Positions 24,701 through 37,605 of a stretch of 64,000 nucleotides of DNA are shown here, piece after piece. Both the position numbers and the translations under genes were made by a program. Location: contig CM072886.1 in assembly GCA_037013685.1 (NCBI GenBank), positions 84,698,922-84,762,921 of the forward strand. The letters run 5' to 3'. The notes below the pieces were generated by a model. The model made no database searches and was not told the DNA's origin. It was given only the letters and a program-made list of their open reading frames with translations. Positions within the stretch are counted from its first letter, which is position 1. Each line of letters starts with the position of its first letter. Source of the stretch: Acridotheres tristis (taxonomy: Eukaryota; Chordata; Aves; Passeriformes; Sturnidae).

Positions 24701-26789
24701 ATGGAGCCCTGATGAAAATGCAGGATGGCTACAAGGGCCCCATGCTGTAGACTAGGTCAGATAGTACTCTGGGATGTGGGAAAGCTATTTAGAAGTGGCC
24801 TCAACATCTACCATTCATAGGACGAAATAAGAGCCTGGGAGGGGCTGAAGTCTCCTAACACGATCCAAAAGATGGCTTTTGCATTCTAATCTCCCGTGTT
24901 AAACATGCAATGATGCCAATCAATGCACTTCAAACGAGAGGAAAGAGTTGCACCACAAAGATTTGTGTGACCTACTAAGTAAGCACACATATACATCTAG
25001 TTAAAGAACACATCCAGCAATCACCTAGCTGGACAAGCCCCAGACTTCAAGCAGTTGTGAAAGCAGACAATACATTTGCCTTTCTTCTCCTCTGAGATGT
25101 TTATTTAAACAACAACTTACTCCCCTGCACTGCTGATTTGAACTACACAAAGACATGTGTCACTTCTAATGAAAATTCAGTACATCGTGTTTGGATTTTT
25201 TCTATATCAGTTTTTAGACAGAAAATCACTTCTGAGCTGGATGGACAGAATCTATCTTCTGCAAGATTTTTGACTCCTGCAGAACCAGAGTATTTGTCTC
25301 CTGATAAAGATAATTAAATTCTTGCTCCTGCACAAAGAGCAAGGACAGAAGCTCAAAATCAGAGCACCTGGAATATACTCACAAACAAAATACACAAAAA
25401 AGGGGAGAAATATCAGGTAAAGACTGAAAAAAAGATGAAGCTATGTAGAGACAAAGAACAAAACTTCAGTCTCTGACAGATGACCACAAGGATGCTAGTC
25501 TTTGTTGACCAGCCTGATCAAAATTCTATCAAGAATTTTAAGAAAGTAGTAATGTACAATACAGTGCAAGTTTCCAATCAAAACCTATAGTCTTTATCAT
25601 GGATTGTAAACTTTAGGTCATCCATTTGATCCCCCATCATTTTTTAATGATTATTTGTTATCAACTTTCAGGCACTTACAGCTTAACCATATGTGCTACA
25701 TACAGATAATTTTTTATTTTACCTACAGTAGACTAGTAAATAATTTTCTAAACTTTATTCTGGAAGATTTAATTCAGTAGTGCTGTAGGGCCAAAATGAG
25801 CATTTACTCAGTTTTTAACAAGGAGTCAGTGAGATTCCATGAAAACTGTTGTGGCTGCTCATGCATATTGGACTGCCAAGAATAAAATAAAAGTAAACAA
25901 GAAAAAAAAGAAAGTAAACAAGAAAAAGAAAAAAAAAATTAAACATTTATAGCATTTCTGGAGGAACAAAAAGCCTTGCCTTCGGTAAAAAAATGTTTTG
26001 AAAGCAGCAAGTAGGATTCATCTAACCTGGCATTTCCGGTGCCTCCTCAGTTGAGGTCATAGAAGACCTTTCACCTCTATTATTTATTGCGTTTGTTGTC
26101 AGGAGAATAACATTTAAAAATTCCCTCAATATTTGTCCTTTTCTGCTTTTGGAGCTTTACTGTGGCTCAAGTTCTCAATTCCTTCTGCTGAGAAGTCAGT
26201 AAGACAGGAGGCTAATGGTCAAGCCCATTACATGAGCTGAGTTTGTTTCCATGGCATTTGGCATTTCTTTAGGAGCAATTCAAGTTTGAAATGTCCAAAG
26301 CAAAGGTATAAGGGAAATTGACATCTAAAGTGTCAAGCAGGAAGGATGTCAGCCTTTATCCTTTAAAGACTTTTCAAGGAAAAGGAGGCTGGAAAAAAAT
26401 TAAAGGGAAGAAGTACAGCAGGAAGAACTACTCTCACATCTACTTCACCAGGAACAGGCATACAAAGGGTGCATTTGAAAACAAGTTTTCCAAATAATTT
26501 TTTTTTAATTATTCAGCTTATTTGTCACCTGAGCCTACAAATAATCTAAGCTTTCCTTCAGCCTTCTTATATTTTATCATGTATGAACTTGCTTGTACAA
26601 CAGCTACAAGGTAATGGGTCTTTTTCAGCATAGGACATTTAAATAAACCCTGTGTTTACAGTTCAAATGGAACAAATCCAAGTTCATCTTAAACACATAA
26701 TCCTCCCATCCAATTATTCTGAGGAGCTCAAAAGCATTTTGCACAGAAGAGAGGTTGCCAGAGCACAGGGCTTTTGCAGTGGTGCAGTG
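18714..26789. other. Unique non-coding stretch
   Basis: The first tens of bases may be retroviral leader. The rest is AT-leaning DNA without recognised genes or transposons. Purine-rich A tracts occur near 25885-25940, where AAAGTAAACAAGAAAA is present twice (25890-25905 and 25911-25926). Open frames stay below about 115 codons. Confidence 0.45.
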
Positions 26790-26865
26790 GAGAGGCACCG
26801 AGCGCTCGCTGGCAGGGTAACAGCCTGCTTGTCCCCACCTGCCACACACGTGTCACGTCCAGGTG
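26790..26865. promoter_or_regulatory. Small CpG cluster with E-box and CRE-like motifs
   Basis: Five CpGs fall in about 60 bp of otherwise CpG-poor DNA. The 10-bp palindrome CGAGCGCTCG is at 26799-26808. A canonical E-box CACGTG is at 26847-26852, followed directly by TCACGTC. A 158-codon frame (26652-27128, GTG start) spans this patch but has no recognisable domain. A small regulatory element is the simplest reading; nothing shows a transcription start. Confidence 0.3.
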
Positions 26866-29469
26866 CCAGGCAGCACAATGGCAGGGTCCTACACCCCAGC
26901 AGCAAAAAGCCAAAGAATGACATCCAAAGCCTTGCCCAAATCTGCTCTCTTCCAGTTCCTTTGCCAGTTTTTAGCTCAATACGGTCCTGCTTTCATACTG
27001 AATGCAGAGATAAACAGAAAAAAACATCTTCTGATGCCTTTTCTGAACTGTTGCATCACCACTACGGGATATTTTCTTCGACACATATAGTTTTTAACAT
27101 CCCCTTGCCCTTTTTAAGATCACAATGAATTATAGATCCAGATGCCACCACATGCAGCCCAAAAGCAGTATACAGCATCAGCAGGTACGTACACTGAGGT
27201 CTTTAAACTACTCCCACGATTGAATTCCCCATTTTCCAATTGTGCAGATGTCTTATGCCTCTTTTCTCTGATGCAGTGTATCATAACACAATCAAATGGA
27301 CAATTGTACATCACTACAAAGGTGAAGGGAACACAATTTGTCCACCCAAGGCATTACAGAACATGAACAACAGATTCTGTTTCTTACCCCCTATTTCTAT
27401 TGAGGGGAGCTGTTGTATATATAAAACGTGCAGGCCTTGGGAGGCTGTGGCAATGCCATCCACTCCATTAATCAGCTTATGTGTTGTGCATTTGGAGATG
27501 AGGAAACCAGATCACAGCTCAAACTCAGCCAGCCTGCTAGGGGAGATACCAGGTTTACTGGGACCTTGGGGCTTCAGTGTCTTTCCAGCTACTATTGATA
27601 GTCATCTGCACAAATCTCTTTGTTATTGGTTATGGCAGATAGTAAAAACAAAGATACAGAATCACACAGCGTAGGCATGTATCTTTATGTGCCACTAGTG
27701 ATCCATATCCTAGGCTGGGTGCAGCAGAAGAGACCATAGGGAGATACTTTGATTGTCTAAAATGCAACAAAAGTGACAGCTAAAAGTTTTCTCCATCTGT
27801 CTGGATCTAAACAGAATCATATGTGCATACAAATTTGGAACTAAAACAGCAGCAGCAATGAGATGAATGCTTTTACTATAAACACTGATTATTTTACAAT
27901 TCTCAGTACAAACTTGCTAATCTACTGCCCGTGAAAAAGTTATTCTGTGGTTATGCAGGGCTCTGGGCAACCCAATGCCTACCGTCCTTTTAGCCACCAC
28001 ATTGTCTCTCTTTTCCCCACTAAAAGATAAGCCCTTTTACTGGATCCTAAATACTAATCCTCTGCCACCAGACACAGATCAGATGTTACACAGAGCAACT
28101 ACAAACCAGCATCCTCTTCCTATGCCACACGTCTCATAACATGTCCAACTATTCTGGCTTTCAGCTTGGCCTAATGTCTAATGTCTTAAAACTTCTTTCC
28201 TGCTGAAAACAATTCAACTTTGAGAAGCTTAATATTAGCTTGTTTAATGTCTTCCTTCCTGCTAGGGCTGTGCAGCTCAGCTTATAGTATTAAGCAGAGC
28301 ATAGGTTCACAAGGAGAGATTTAAAAATAATTCTTTAAAATGTTTCTGTACTGTAACTTGAATAATTTCTTTAGAAAATATGTCAATTGTACAGAATGCA
28401 GTGATTATGGCAGAAAGGATTTTTTTGGCCCTCACTTAAGAAGACTTTTTCCAAGGTTCTTTCACTTTTTGGTAAAGTACCTGTTCCAAATGACTGTCAA
28501 AAAGGCCACCTGAAATCTTACCATCTGAACTACTCCATATATAAAAAAAATGCTGCCCTAATAGAAGTTAAAATATTTAGCAGAAAATGTGCATTCTTTT
28601 TTTGTTTTGGAATGAAATTATCCAACATTCTTTTTATGATTGGTAAAAATAATTTGTGCTATCACATATCAGAATATAAATATTAAAATAAAAGGTAAAA
28701 TACAGATGATTAAATTAAAACAAAACCACTGTTTTGCAGAACTTTTTGTTTAAAATATTGTGCAAATTAGGTTCTTGTTCCTCTGTTTGAACTCCATTTT
28801 TTAGTTCAAAAATTCTGTATTTAACACCATGAATCTTCTCATACTCTGCAGCTAATGTAGCAACACAGACACAATATCAGTAAGACAGATGCACCTTCAA
28901 CAGCTTTTGCATTCATGCCTAGTGTGGGGTCATCTTCTCAGCAGCCACAGAACCTGCTTCCAGCACTCCCAGGAGACAGAAGATTTAATGCTGCCATGTT
29001 GGTTTTATGGGCCTGGACAAAAAAATCCTATTAGATAAGTTTTTTTTATAGGTCTAGGTACGTAGCAAGGGAAAACGGCAGTTTCCATAGCAGAGGCAAT
29101 CTACTGTTAATTTTTAGGGTGACCAATCATTACAGATGCTAAAGGAACTGTGGTCTCCCAGGTGAGCCATCACCACAGGGAAAAGGCACTGCTCCCTGCA
29201 TCTCGCTGAGTTGTGCTTCCACAGAAGCCTCCCTATAACACAGGTCAGGTACTGAAAAAAAAAAATTAAAAAAAATACCACAACTTCAGCTTAAACACTT
29301 CACCCATGTTCACATCCTCACACATCACGAGACCATTGGCCAAGCAATAGAACTTTCTGGATGAGAACTTCTGAGCGTGGTCTCACAGCAGGTCAGTGCT
29401 ACTCGGCATAAGCTACAGTTTAACCTGCCCAATGCAGGCCACAATTTGAAAAAGGATTTTGGGCCACTG
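26866..29469. other. Unique non-coding stretch
   Basis: No element is recognised. A 144-codon plus frame (27240-27674) lacks a convincing start, a domain or splice sites. An A-rich stretch lies near 29255-29275. Confidence 0.45.
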
Positions 29470-29940
29470 AACTGTATTGTTTAGGTCTGATTTTGAGCAG
29501 CACATTTTAACGGATGTCTCTTGCTATTAGGAAGCAAGTGCAAGGAATACAATTATTAACAATAGCTTTGAGAATTATTAAAGACTTCTTTATCCCAGCT
29601 GAAGAAACAAATGACTCCCAGACCAAAGGGCATGCAGTTCCTCTCCTAGCAGCAGTGGGTTTTTCTCACTGGGAGAATATTTTTATTAGTTTTTCAAAGG
29701 GCCTGGTATAATACTGCTGCATTTACCTCTAATGTGCTGTAAAGAGACTTGAACTGCTGCCAGCAGGAGGGCTGTGAAGGGACTTTTGAGGCACTGTGAC
29801 AGGCCTTCAATTGACTTTACTAGCAGTTTTTACACATCTCTTTGGAACTCCATTAAAACAGTTTATTTAGTGTTATTTCAATTGCTTTCATTAAAGATCT
29901 GTTTTTTGCTGTTCCAGTCAGAGTGTTCCTTCAGTCTGGT
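29470..29940. promoter_or_regulatory. Candidate conserved non-coding element
   Basis: An ordered AT-rich block with several ATTA/TAAT cores (near 29551, 29578 and 29684) and a CAATTG motif at 29809-29814. It has no homopolymer expansion or repeat content. An open frame of 65 codons (29514-29711) lies inside. The texture resembles a vertebrate developmental enhancer. Inference only; no cross-species comparison was made. Confidence 0.28.
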
Positions 29941-32900
29941 ACTTCTCTGAGGTTTCTGACTGGGATGCAAAAGCAGTTATCCTGCAGACTGTAGACCGCT
30001 TAATTTTTATATAAGTCTCTTATCTTCACATACTTTGAAGTATCTTTTCTTTGCATGTAAATCATTCCTACCCACAAATTAAATCTGAATTGCTGTAGCT
30101 ATGCTGGAAAGGCAGTTATGAATAAAGGATATATTTTATTAAACTTCAGTATGCACAGGCTATGGATCTGCTTTACTCACATCAAAGAGAAATACTCTTA
30201 CTTAGAGTGAGCTCTGGTAAACTCAAGCCAAAACTGCAGGAAAGCTAAGAAGATCATTCAATGAAAAAGAGGGAGCAATGGGCTGCTCTGAGCTCTCCCT
30301 AATTTCATTTTTACATGGCATGTCACTCTGCATGTGCCAGAGCTGATGTTCAGCCACCTCTGTCTAGTACAGAGCTTCAGCTCCTGGAAGTGAAATTACT
30401 CTGAAATTTCTCTCTCTGTTCCTTCCACTTGGGATCTGCAAAGTCAACATTGTTCTAGTGATTACTTCCAGTCTTTCCCAGCCCCCCCTTTCTTCTTTTT
30501 TAAGTGAAACTAAACATTTACATGAAGGAGGGACACCTGAAAAGCATCTAGCTCAGTGCTAGACTTCCTCTAGAAAGCTACAGAATTTCCTTGGATGTTT
30601 CCTACAAGCTTTCATGTTCTCTGAGCACACATGTCATTTTTTTCTCTTTTTTAACAATTAAGTTTACTCAAGACTCATGAGCCTGAAGAATCAGGACAGC
30701 TATTTTCCCCCCAAATTTTGTGTGTGCATCTTTGTATAGAGCAAGGAACTTTATTGTCAGAAGTAGTTTATGAACTAACCTTTTTTCCAATATAAAGTAC
30801 CATAAACATTATTAGCAAACACTGTTGAATTGCTGCATTCCTTTTATAACTTTTTTGAAGACCCACTTTCCTTAGGAAGATCCTCACAACAGATTTTGGA
30901 CCTGTTTCCAATGACAGCTGGCACCTCCCTGCCAAAAGCACAGTCACTCAACTTCAGGCTGTTCGTGTTCTTTACCATTTGCTCTCTCATGAGTGCATTT
31001 ATTGGGGGAAGAACTGTGGCTTGACTGAGTATCTCAACAGCCAAAATATTTGAGAAACTAGGCAATAATTCTTGTCATTTAAACAATTCCAAATCTGCGT
31101 TTGTACTCTGCAGATCAGCTGCAAAACACGCAAGTGATGCAACTAGAAAGGAATATTAAACCTTTCTTCCTCCCTCTCAGCTCCCTTGTGGAACATTTAA
31201 GGGAAACTCAGATGATTCTCCAGCTTAAGAGAAAATGAGGCATTACTTACACTACAGGGGCCCAATCTATTACCCTCAGGATACGAGGATAACGCCCACT
31301 GACATCACTGGAGATTACTCATCTCTAGGGTGGGAGAACAGGAGACAAAGATATTTAGTGCAGACTGCATGTCTAGATCCCAGAGTTCCTCCTAATTTGT
31401 CTTGAAATTTCCACCCGTCAAGCTACTTTGCCAAACCACCCAGTTTCTTGGCCTCTCAGCTCACCTGCTCTGCTTTTTACCCTCAGTCTTGCTTTTCCCC
31501 ATTTCACTAGCTACAGTTTTTTTTTACGTGGGTTTTGCAGACTCTGTAACTACTCAAAGAATCATCAAAGAAAAAGACAAACATCCAAAATATTGTGTTC
31601 TAGATTGTTCCAAAAATAATAACCATCAAGACCTCCTAACAAAACATTTTTTAAAGCAATAGTGAAACATGACCTGTTGCTATTTAAGCAGTTAAACAGT
31701 CATTCCTGAAAATATATTGCTGTTGGGTATCAGAAAGATTACTATTCTGGATATGTAGCAACAGGAATAACTTTATAAAATGAGAGTACAGAAATGGAAA
31801 AGTGCCAAGGCTTAGAAATACTGGAAAGAATGCTAAGAAAGCAGGAGATGAATGGTTGGCTTGGAGATCCACTTTCAAGGAAGTGCCATAAGGTGAACAA
31901 GGCATCTAAGTGACATTTGAAAAATATACTTCCTTCTAAAGATTTTCACCTTTGAAACACTGATAGTTTTTTTCCATCTGATAATATCTCTTAATTATTG
32001 TTTTTCTATTTTACTCTTTTTCCTGAAGAAGAGTCTTAAAATTTGAGTTCACATCAAGGAAATATCAGGACATGGAAAACAGCAACACAGGATTTAAATA
32101 ATAAATTAATATATAAATTTAGCTGGGAGCATACCATGTATCCAGCTGCTAGATGTCAGCCAATCCCTTGGGTTTTTTTACTCCTTATCTCACTAGCTTT
32201 CACTCATATTCTTCTCTTAGTTCTCTTCTTCTTTCAAGCATCTCTGCCACTTTCCCCTTCCCACAGACATTTACAACATTTCCCAGTTCCACTTTCCTCA
32301 TTCCCTTGTCCTACCTGCTGACCTTACTTTCTCCCTCACTTTGTCTCCCTCTGGTGTCAGTATTTTTGACATGGAGCACAGAGCTGGGACTGTCTCCTCA
32401 TGCCATCTGCCATGGAAGTCATGCTTGACAGGCAGCAGGCACTTCAAGCATGGCACGTGTGTTCACTGCTTCCCCCAATGAAAAATGCTTCCCTGAATGA
32501 TGTGACAGGGAGGATTTTTTGAGGCAGTCGAAGGCAGGAAGCTCTCACTCACGCCTGCAGACAAGGCAAATGGAACAGTCTATCTGTAAGCCAGCCAGGA
32601 ATGTATGATCCATCACATGCACAGCAGTGCAGACACTGAATAGGTCGCCAGCAGGCTGAGCTGAAAGGTTCCCTAGGAAAGGTGATGGATTATCACCTAC
32701 ACTTTCCCATTCTGGAGGGTGGTGTCCATTGAGAGAAAGCAATCCTGCCCAAATAAGTAGCAGAGAAGCAGAAAAAAGTACAGGTACAGAATTTGTAATG
32801 AAAGCTAGGAACTGAAACATGCACATTCGTCCCTTCTTGAGAAAAACAAAGAAGCAAAATGTTAGCACCTCAGGCCTTGCAGATAACAAAATCTTACTTG

Positions 32901-33980
32901 CATTAGAAGCACAGTTTTAATAGTAGCAAAGCAAGGGGGAACAGGATCCAGAGTCATTCCTAAGCAAAGCAGTGTTACAGAGGAGAGGGCCAATGTTCAG
33001 TAACTGGAGAGCTAATGTTTACCACAGCAGTAGGGTATGAATTCCTGAGTACTCACTGCTTCTTACAAAAAAACCCTCACAACCAAAACAAAACACAAAC
33101 AATAATCACAAAAGGCTACTCGATTCAGCCCTTTCTCCAATAAAATCTTTCTGCAATACTATCCTTCTATCCTTCAACCAGAGACACGAAAACAAAATTA
33201 GAAAAAAAGAGATGAATCCTGGGGAGAAACAGGGAGTTTTATTCATAGAGAAAGATAAGTGAATCAGTGATGCCAGCACTTCACAAGGTTTGCTAAAGTC
33301 ATGGTACCAGGATGTCTTTGGCAGAGACACAGGAATACAGTGTCAGACAGCCTGAATGCCACCACTGTCCTTCTGTCCTAATGGTTGGCTCTGGGACCAA
33401 GGTAGAATTTCTTCCACCTGAATCTGGGCCAGAACATATTTCAGTGTTCCTCACTGACTGAGCTACATATTGACACCCAGTCTTGTGGTAATAATGATGA
33501 CTGCTAACAACTGAAGGAGGAACAAAATCAAGTCTGCTCTTTCCTCTAGCAGCACTTTTTTGTCTGCTTAGCAGCAACCCAGCACCCCTTGGAGAGCACA
33601 GAATGTAAGGGGATACTCCAGGCAGGAGAGATCAGCAGCTTGTTAATGTTGGTGTGGGAAATAAGGCCATTCTGAGCTCATGGCAACTTGACAGTATTGC
33701 CATCTACTTCAGCCAGGAGAGGAATTGCCTGCAGATCAAAGAACTGGCTGATGCCAACCATTGGTGTGGTGCCTCCAGTGTAGCCACTTTTCCCCCCACA
33801 GAACTGCAGGGATGGAAGAGGTCCCCTGACACAAAGCAGGCAAAACACTTCCTAGAGCATCTGTGACAACACTGTCCTATGCTGATTTTTCCTGAGGCAA
33901 GTTCACAACCTTCTAGTCAGTCTGTTTCACCACTTTGCTAGCCTTATAAATACAGTTTTTCTAATATAGGTGATAATCTC
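29941..33980. other. Unique non-coding stretch
   Basis: No recognised gene or repeat family. Pyrimidine-rich segments occur near 32200-32350. A 70-codon frame at 33654-33866 (GTG start) has protein-like composition but no recognised family and no clear splice context. Confidence 0.45.
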
Positions 33981-35082
33981 TGTCGCAAACTCACCAGGTT
34001 TTTTTCCCCACTATGATCACAAACCTGCAGAACAAGTAATTGCTGACCTCTTTATGACAGACCTTGCTATACTGGAAGCCCTAAGTGTAGACTGTCTTCT
34101 CTTTTTTGGATGGTAAAGGGGTTAAAAAAAGAAAGTTCCTCATGTTTTCCTCATAGGTCACTTCTAAATCTCTTGTCATTCCTGTTGTTGCATTCTGGAC
34201 TGTTGGATCTCAGGAATCTGGAGATTTTGAGCTTTCTGTTCTTCCAGGCACAGACACCCTGGAAAATACTGGTCTGCATCTGAAACCTTGGAGAAGGCTT
34301 GTAAATAGGAATAGTGAGTTAGAAGTCACAAATGTGTAGTGTGTTAGATGTTTATATTTTCACTGGGTGATGAGTTTTAAATTTGAGGTTCTTGTAGTAT
34401 AGTGGTGGGTTATGGAACAAGATGGAGAATTTTGGGTGGTGTCTTTTCTTTGTTCATCTTCTTTTTCCTTCTTCTTCATAGAACTTAAATAGTAACCTTT
34501 GGTTGGTCAGTCAAAATGTCACTCTAAGGGTCGTGGGAATCTATTATTGGGTCAAAAGGATAAATAATGTAGGTGTAAAACTTTTATTGGTTTGTTAGCT
34601 TTAAAAGGCCTTGAAGCAGGCTCAGCTGGAGCCATTTTTCCCAATTTCTAGCAAGGAGCTAGAGGTGCTGTTATACTTTCTGTATTTCTTTGATGAGATA
34701 TAACAAACATTTAAGTTCGAATACGAAAAACCATCTCAATCGCCTTTCTACTAATCCTGGCTCAGAGGAAAAACAAACAAGACTGATGACAAACCACTAA
34801 TAAGTGGTGCAAAGCTCAGCATACCCTCCCACACTGGACCTCCTCTGATTTACCTAAAACTTTGTCAAACTGCTGGGAAAAGGTTAAGCACAGTACTGCA
34901 ACCAGGATCTCACTGGAAAGGGACAAGTGATCTCCTATCATACCACCCTTGGAAAGGGTTTGCTCTCCCCTGCCATGTTTTGATTGTCTTTTGGGGTTTC
35001 TTGGTTGCTGGATTTTTTTTTTTGTTTGTTTTGGTTTATTGTTTGTCTTTGGTATTTTTTAAATAAAGAAAATCATCACACA
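33981..35082 (+). mobile_element. Decayed ERV long terminal repeat
   Basis: The right end is well defined. A poly(A) signal AATAAA is at 35062-35067, the unit closes with ACA at 35080-35082, and after exactly 5 bp comes a degenerate copy of the same tRNA-Gly primer-binding site as the 18.7 kb element. The interior (about 34240-34780) has the texture of a passerine ERV LTR. The left end is tentative: TGTCGCAAAC at 33981 has the expected TG start, but a later start is possible. No gag or pol frames follow. The LTR body does not visibly align with the 17.3 kb LTR, so the two are different subfamilies. Confidence 0.5.
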
Positions 35083-35087
35083 AACCT

Positions 35088-35105
35088 CAGTGCGTTGGCC
35101 AAATT
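35088..35105 (+). other. Degenerate tRNA-Gly type primer-binding site
   Basis: GTGCGTTGGCC is identical to the core of the site at 18696-18713. The first two bases and the last five have drifted. Position relative to the LTR end (5-bp spacer) is the same in both elements. Confidence 0.6.
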
Positions 35106-35465
35106 CTTAACTAAAATTACTCTGTAGAATCAGCCCCAAGATAAACCAATGAAGTATTTCACTTCAGATGTCACTGATGGGACAGCAGAAGGAGGAGACT
35201 GTTTTGTTTTGATACTCAGCAAAAGAACTTCTATCTTCCAGATGGCTGAGAAGAAAAGATTAGCAACCATGATGACATGATAACACAGAGCTTCTGGAAC
35301 AGACTGGAGGATGGCAGAGAGCCCAAGGAAGAGACAAAATGAGTGAGAAATGTACAGTGAACTGAGAGGGGGAAACAACGAATGAAATAAACCCCTGGCA
35401 CTGATACTTTTGTGAGTGTGGCCTAGGAAATGCGTGAGCTACTTCCACTCCACATAAAGACATTA
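35106..35465. other. Spacer between two LTRs, possibly residual ERV leader
   Basis: About 360 bp between the primer-binding site and the next solo LTR. The first 20-30 bp resemble the leader after the 18.7 kb primer-binding site (AAATT/AAAGTC followed by an A-rich stretch). The rest is unrecognised and has no coding signature. Confidence 0.35.
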
Positions 35466-35470
35466 GCACA

Positions 35471-35986
35471 TTCCCAGGTTTCAGCTGGGATAGAGTAAAT
35501 TTACTTCCCAGTAGCTGGAATAGTGCTGTGTTTTGGACTTAGGTTGAGAATAATGTCCATGACACACTGCTGTTTTGGTTGCTGCTGAGTCAAGGGCTCT
35601 TCAGCTTCTCACCCCATCCCACCAGCAAAGAGGCTGGGGCTACACAAGAAGTTGGGAGGGGACACAGCCAGGACAGCTGATTCCAAGTCACATTCCATGT
35701 CCCTATGACATCATGCTCAGCCTACCGAGCTTGGAGAAGAAGGGAGGAAGGAGGGGAAGTTCAGAGGAATGGCATTTGTCTTCCAAAATCAGGGAGCCCT
35801 GCTTTCCTGTGGATAGCCCAACACCTGCCTTCCCATGGGTGAAATAATTCCTTGTTTTGCTTTACTCATATCATTCACCCACAGTTTCTTTCTCACTTTT
35901 ACCCTTTGTCTCCACCATCCCACTGGGAGGGAAGTGAGCTAGTGGCTGCATAGGGTTTAGTTGCTGTTTGAGGTTAAACCATAACA
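35471..35986 (+). mobile_element. Solo LTR (avian ERV), older copy
   Basis: About 516 bp, clearly homologous to the solo LTR at 53942-54517. Shared words include GGGATA-AG near the start, GTGTTTTGGACTT, GACACAGCCAGGACAG, TATGACATCATGCT, ATGGCATTTGTCTTCC, AACACCTGCC and a TTAAACCAT end. The element ends ACA. Flanks GCACA (35466-35470) and GCATA (35987-35991) match at 4 of 5 bases, a decayed target-site duplication. No primer-binding site or internal region follows, so it is a recombined solo LTR. The TATA box seen in the other copy is lost here. A CRE-like TGACATCA lies at 35706-35713. Confidence 0.85.
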
Positions 35987-35991
35987 GCATA

Positions 35992-37605
35992 TCCTGTCAT
36001 AAAGATGTAACAAAGTCCTGATGGAACATTTCAGCTTCTCATTGACAATGGGAGACTCCACTAGCCAAGGTGAAAATCTGGGTCAGCTGTTTTTAACTTC
36101 AATTTTGTAGAGAATGGAACATGAATAGATAAATTACTAGCCCAAATCAACTAGTAGTCATTTATAACTGCAAATGTGAGTCTGGAAAGCACAGACATGA
36201 ACTGTGCTTGTAATTTACAAGCTAGGAAAAAAGCCAGCATAACCACCCCACACAGCAGCATTGTTTTAGTCACTATAAATATATATTTGACTTTGAAAAA
36301 CTTGTCAAAAGGCTGAGTCTGGTAAGAGAGCAGTGAAGAGTTGTGTCTAAAATTACCTGCCCAAAAAAGGAGAGATAGGGACTGAAAAGTAAGCAAATAA
36401 GACATAAAGGGGATTAAAATTATTTAAAATATAAAAAAAGAAATAGATCATTAAAAAAAAAAAAGAGATGGGAGTATATTTTACCAACTGCTAACCAAAG
36501 CCCATCTATCTTCTGCAGATAAATAGATCCACTCTGTTTCTACAATTTTACAGAAAAAAATCTTTCCTATTTTTCCTTTCTCAGTCAATTTTCCTCTCCT
36601 TACTCTGTTTATATCTTTCAACTTGTTCTTTCCCCATCTTAATGTGTTTGGAATGACTTCAGAAATCAAATAGCATGGAAATAAAACTCCAATCAGAGAT
36701 CTGCTTAGTGACACCTCCAGAATTCAGATTTTGGCAGTGATGAAAATGAATTCTGATACTATTCAGCAAGGCTCAGACAGAAATAAACAGGATTACAAAA
36801 ATAACTGCTTTCCCAGAAAGTGTCTACCATCTTCAGAATTTCTTGACTACTGTCAAAAGCTTAATCCAAACATTTTTGGCTGCAAATAAGAATGAAGAAG
36901 AAAGTGTCAGTGGTTGACTTTTTGGGGGAAAGTGTGTGAGTGGCAGCCTGTCAAATAAAGAGACGATGCTTAAAAAAAAAAGTTACAACCTAAAAAAAAA
37001 AGATACAAGCATAAAAGGCAAACATTAGCCAAAAATAAAGGCTTCCAAAGATTCATTTGTTTCTAAATGCAGATAACTACAGATTTTTCATCAGTTCTTC
37101 CCTCAGGCCATTCTCAATTTCCTTTGAAATTCTATAACTACAGTACATATTTTTAAACAGTGGGAATATGCAATGATTTGAACAGTTTATCAGAAGGTGT
37201 CAGATTTTCCAGCAGTAAATATATTTAAAATCAGGGCCAGATTGTTTAGGCATAAATATTGTTACTCCCTTCTCACCCAAGAAGTTAGCAGAAATTCAGA
37301 GTCAAAATGTCATTTTATTCTAAAAAAGAAGTTGATATAGAGGATGCACATCTCTTACATGGTCTTGTTATTTACAATGAGTGTACTAGAAAATCTATTT
37401 CCCCAAACACAGTGGGAGATAGTTTATTTCCTCACTGTGCTCAACTTCCATCTAGCTGACAATGAACTCAACCCCCTCTCTTTGTAAGTTTCCTTTCATC
37501 CCTCAGGATTTTCATTTAAAGCTTGCTTTGCTTGACTTCTTGCTTCTCTTCTGTCCACTGGTCTGCAGTTATAATTGGTTTTTTCATTGTGAGACAAAAA
37601 AGTAT
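35992..37605. other. Unique non-coding stretch with a 20-bp tandem duplication
   Basis: No gene is recognised. A-rich runs occur near 36430-36465. A 20-bp unit made of an A run plus G(T/A)TACAA(C/G)C is present twice in tandem at 36971-36990 and 36991-37010, with two differences. Confidence 0.45.
36971..37010. repeat. Tandem duplication of a 20-bp A-rich unit
   Basis: Two copies with two mismatches, each beginning with T and ten A. Slippage on the A runs explains it well. Confidence 0.75.

Noticed and set aside
26652..27128. 158-codon plus-strand frame
   Set aside because: It starts at GTG and shows no domain or plausible splice context. The CpG cluster inside it is better read as regulatory.
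27240..27674. 144-codon plus-strand frame
   Set aside because: No plausible start, no recognised family, biased cysteine and histidine content without a regular motif.
33654..33866. 70-codon frame with protein-like composition
   Set aside because: Starts at GTG, no recognised family, no clear acceptor or donor. Not enough to call an exon.
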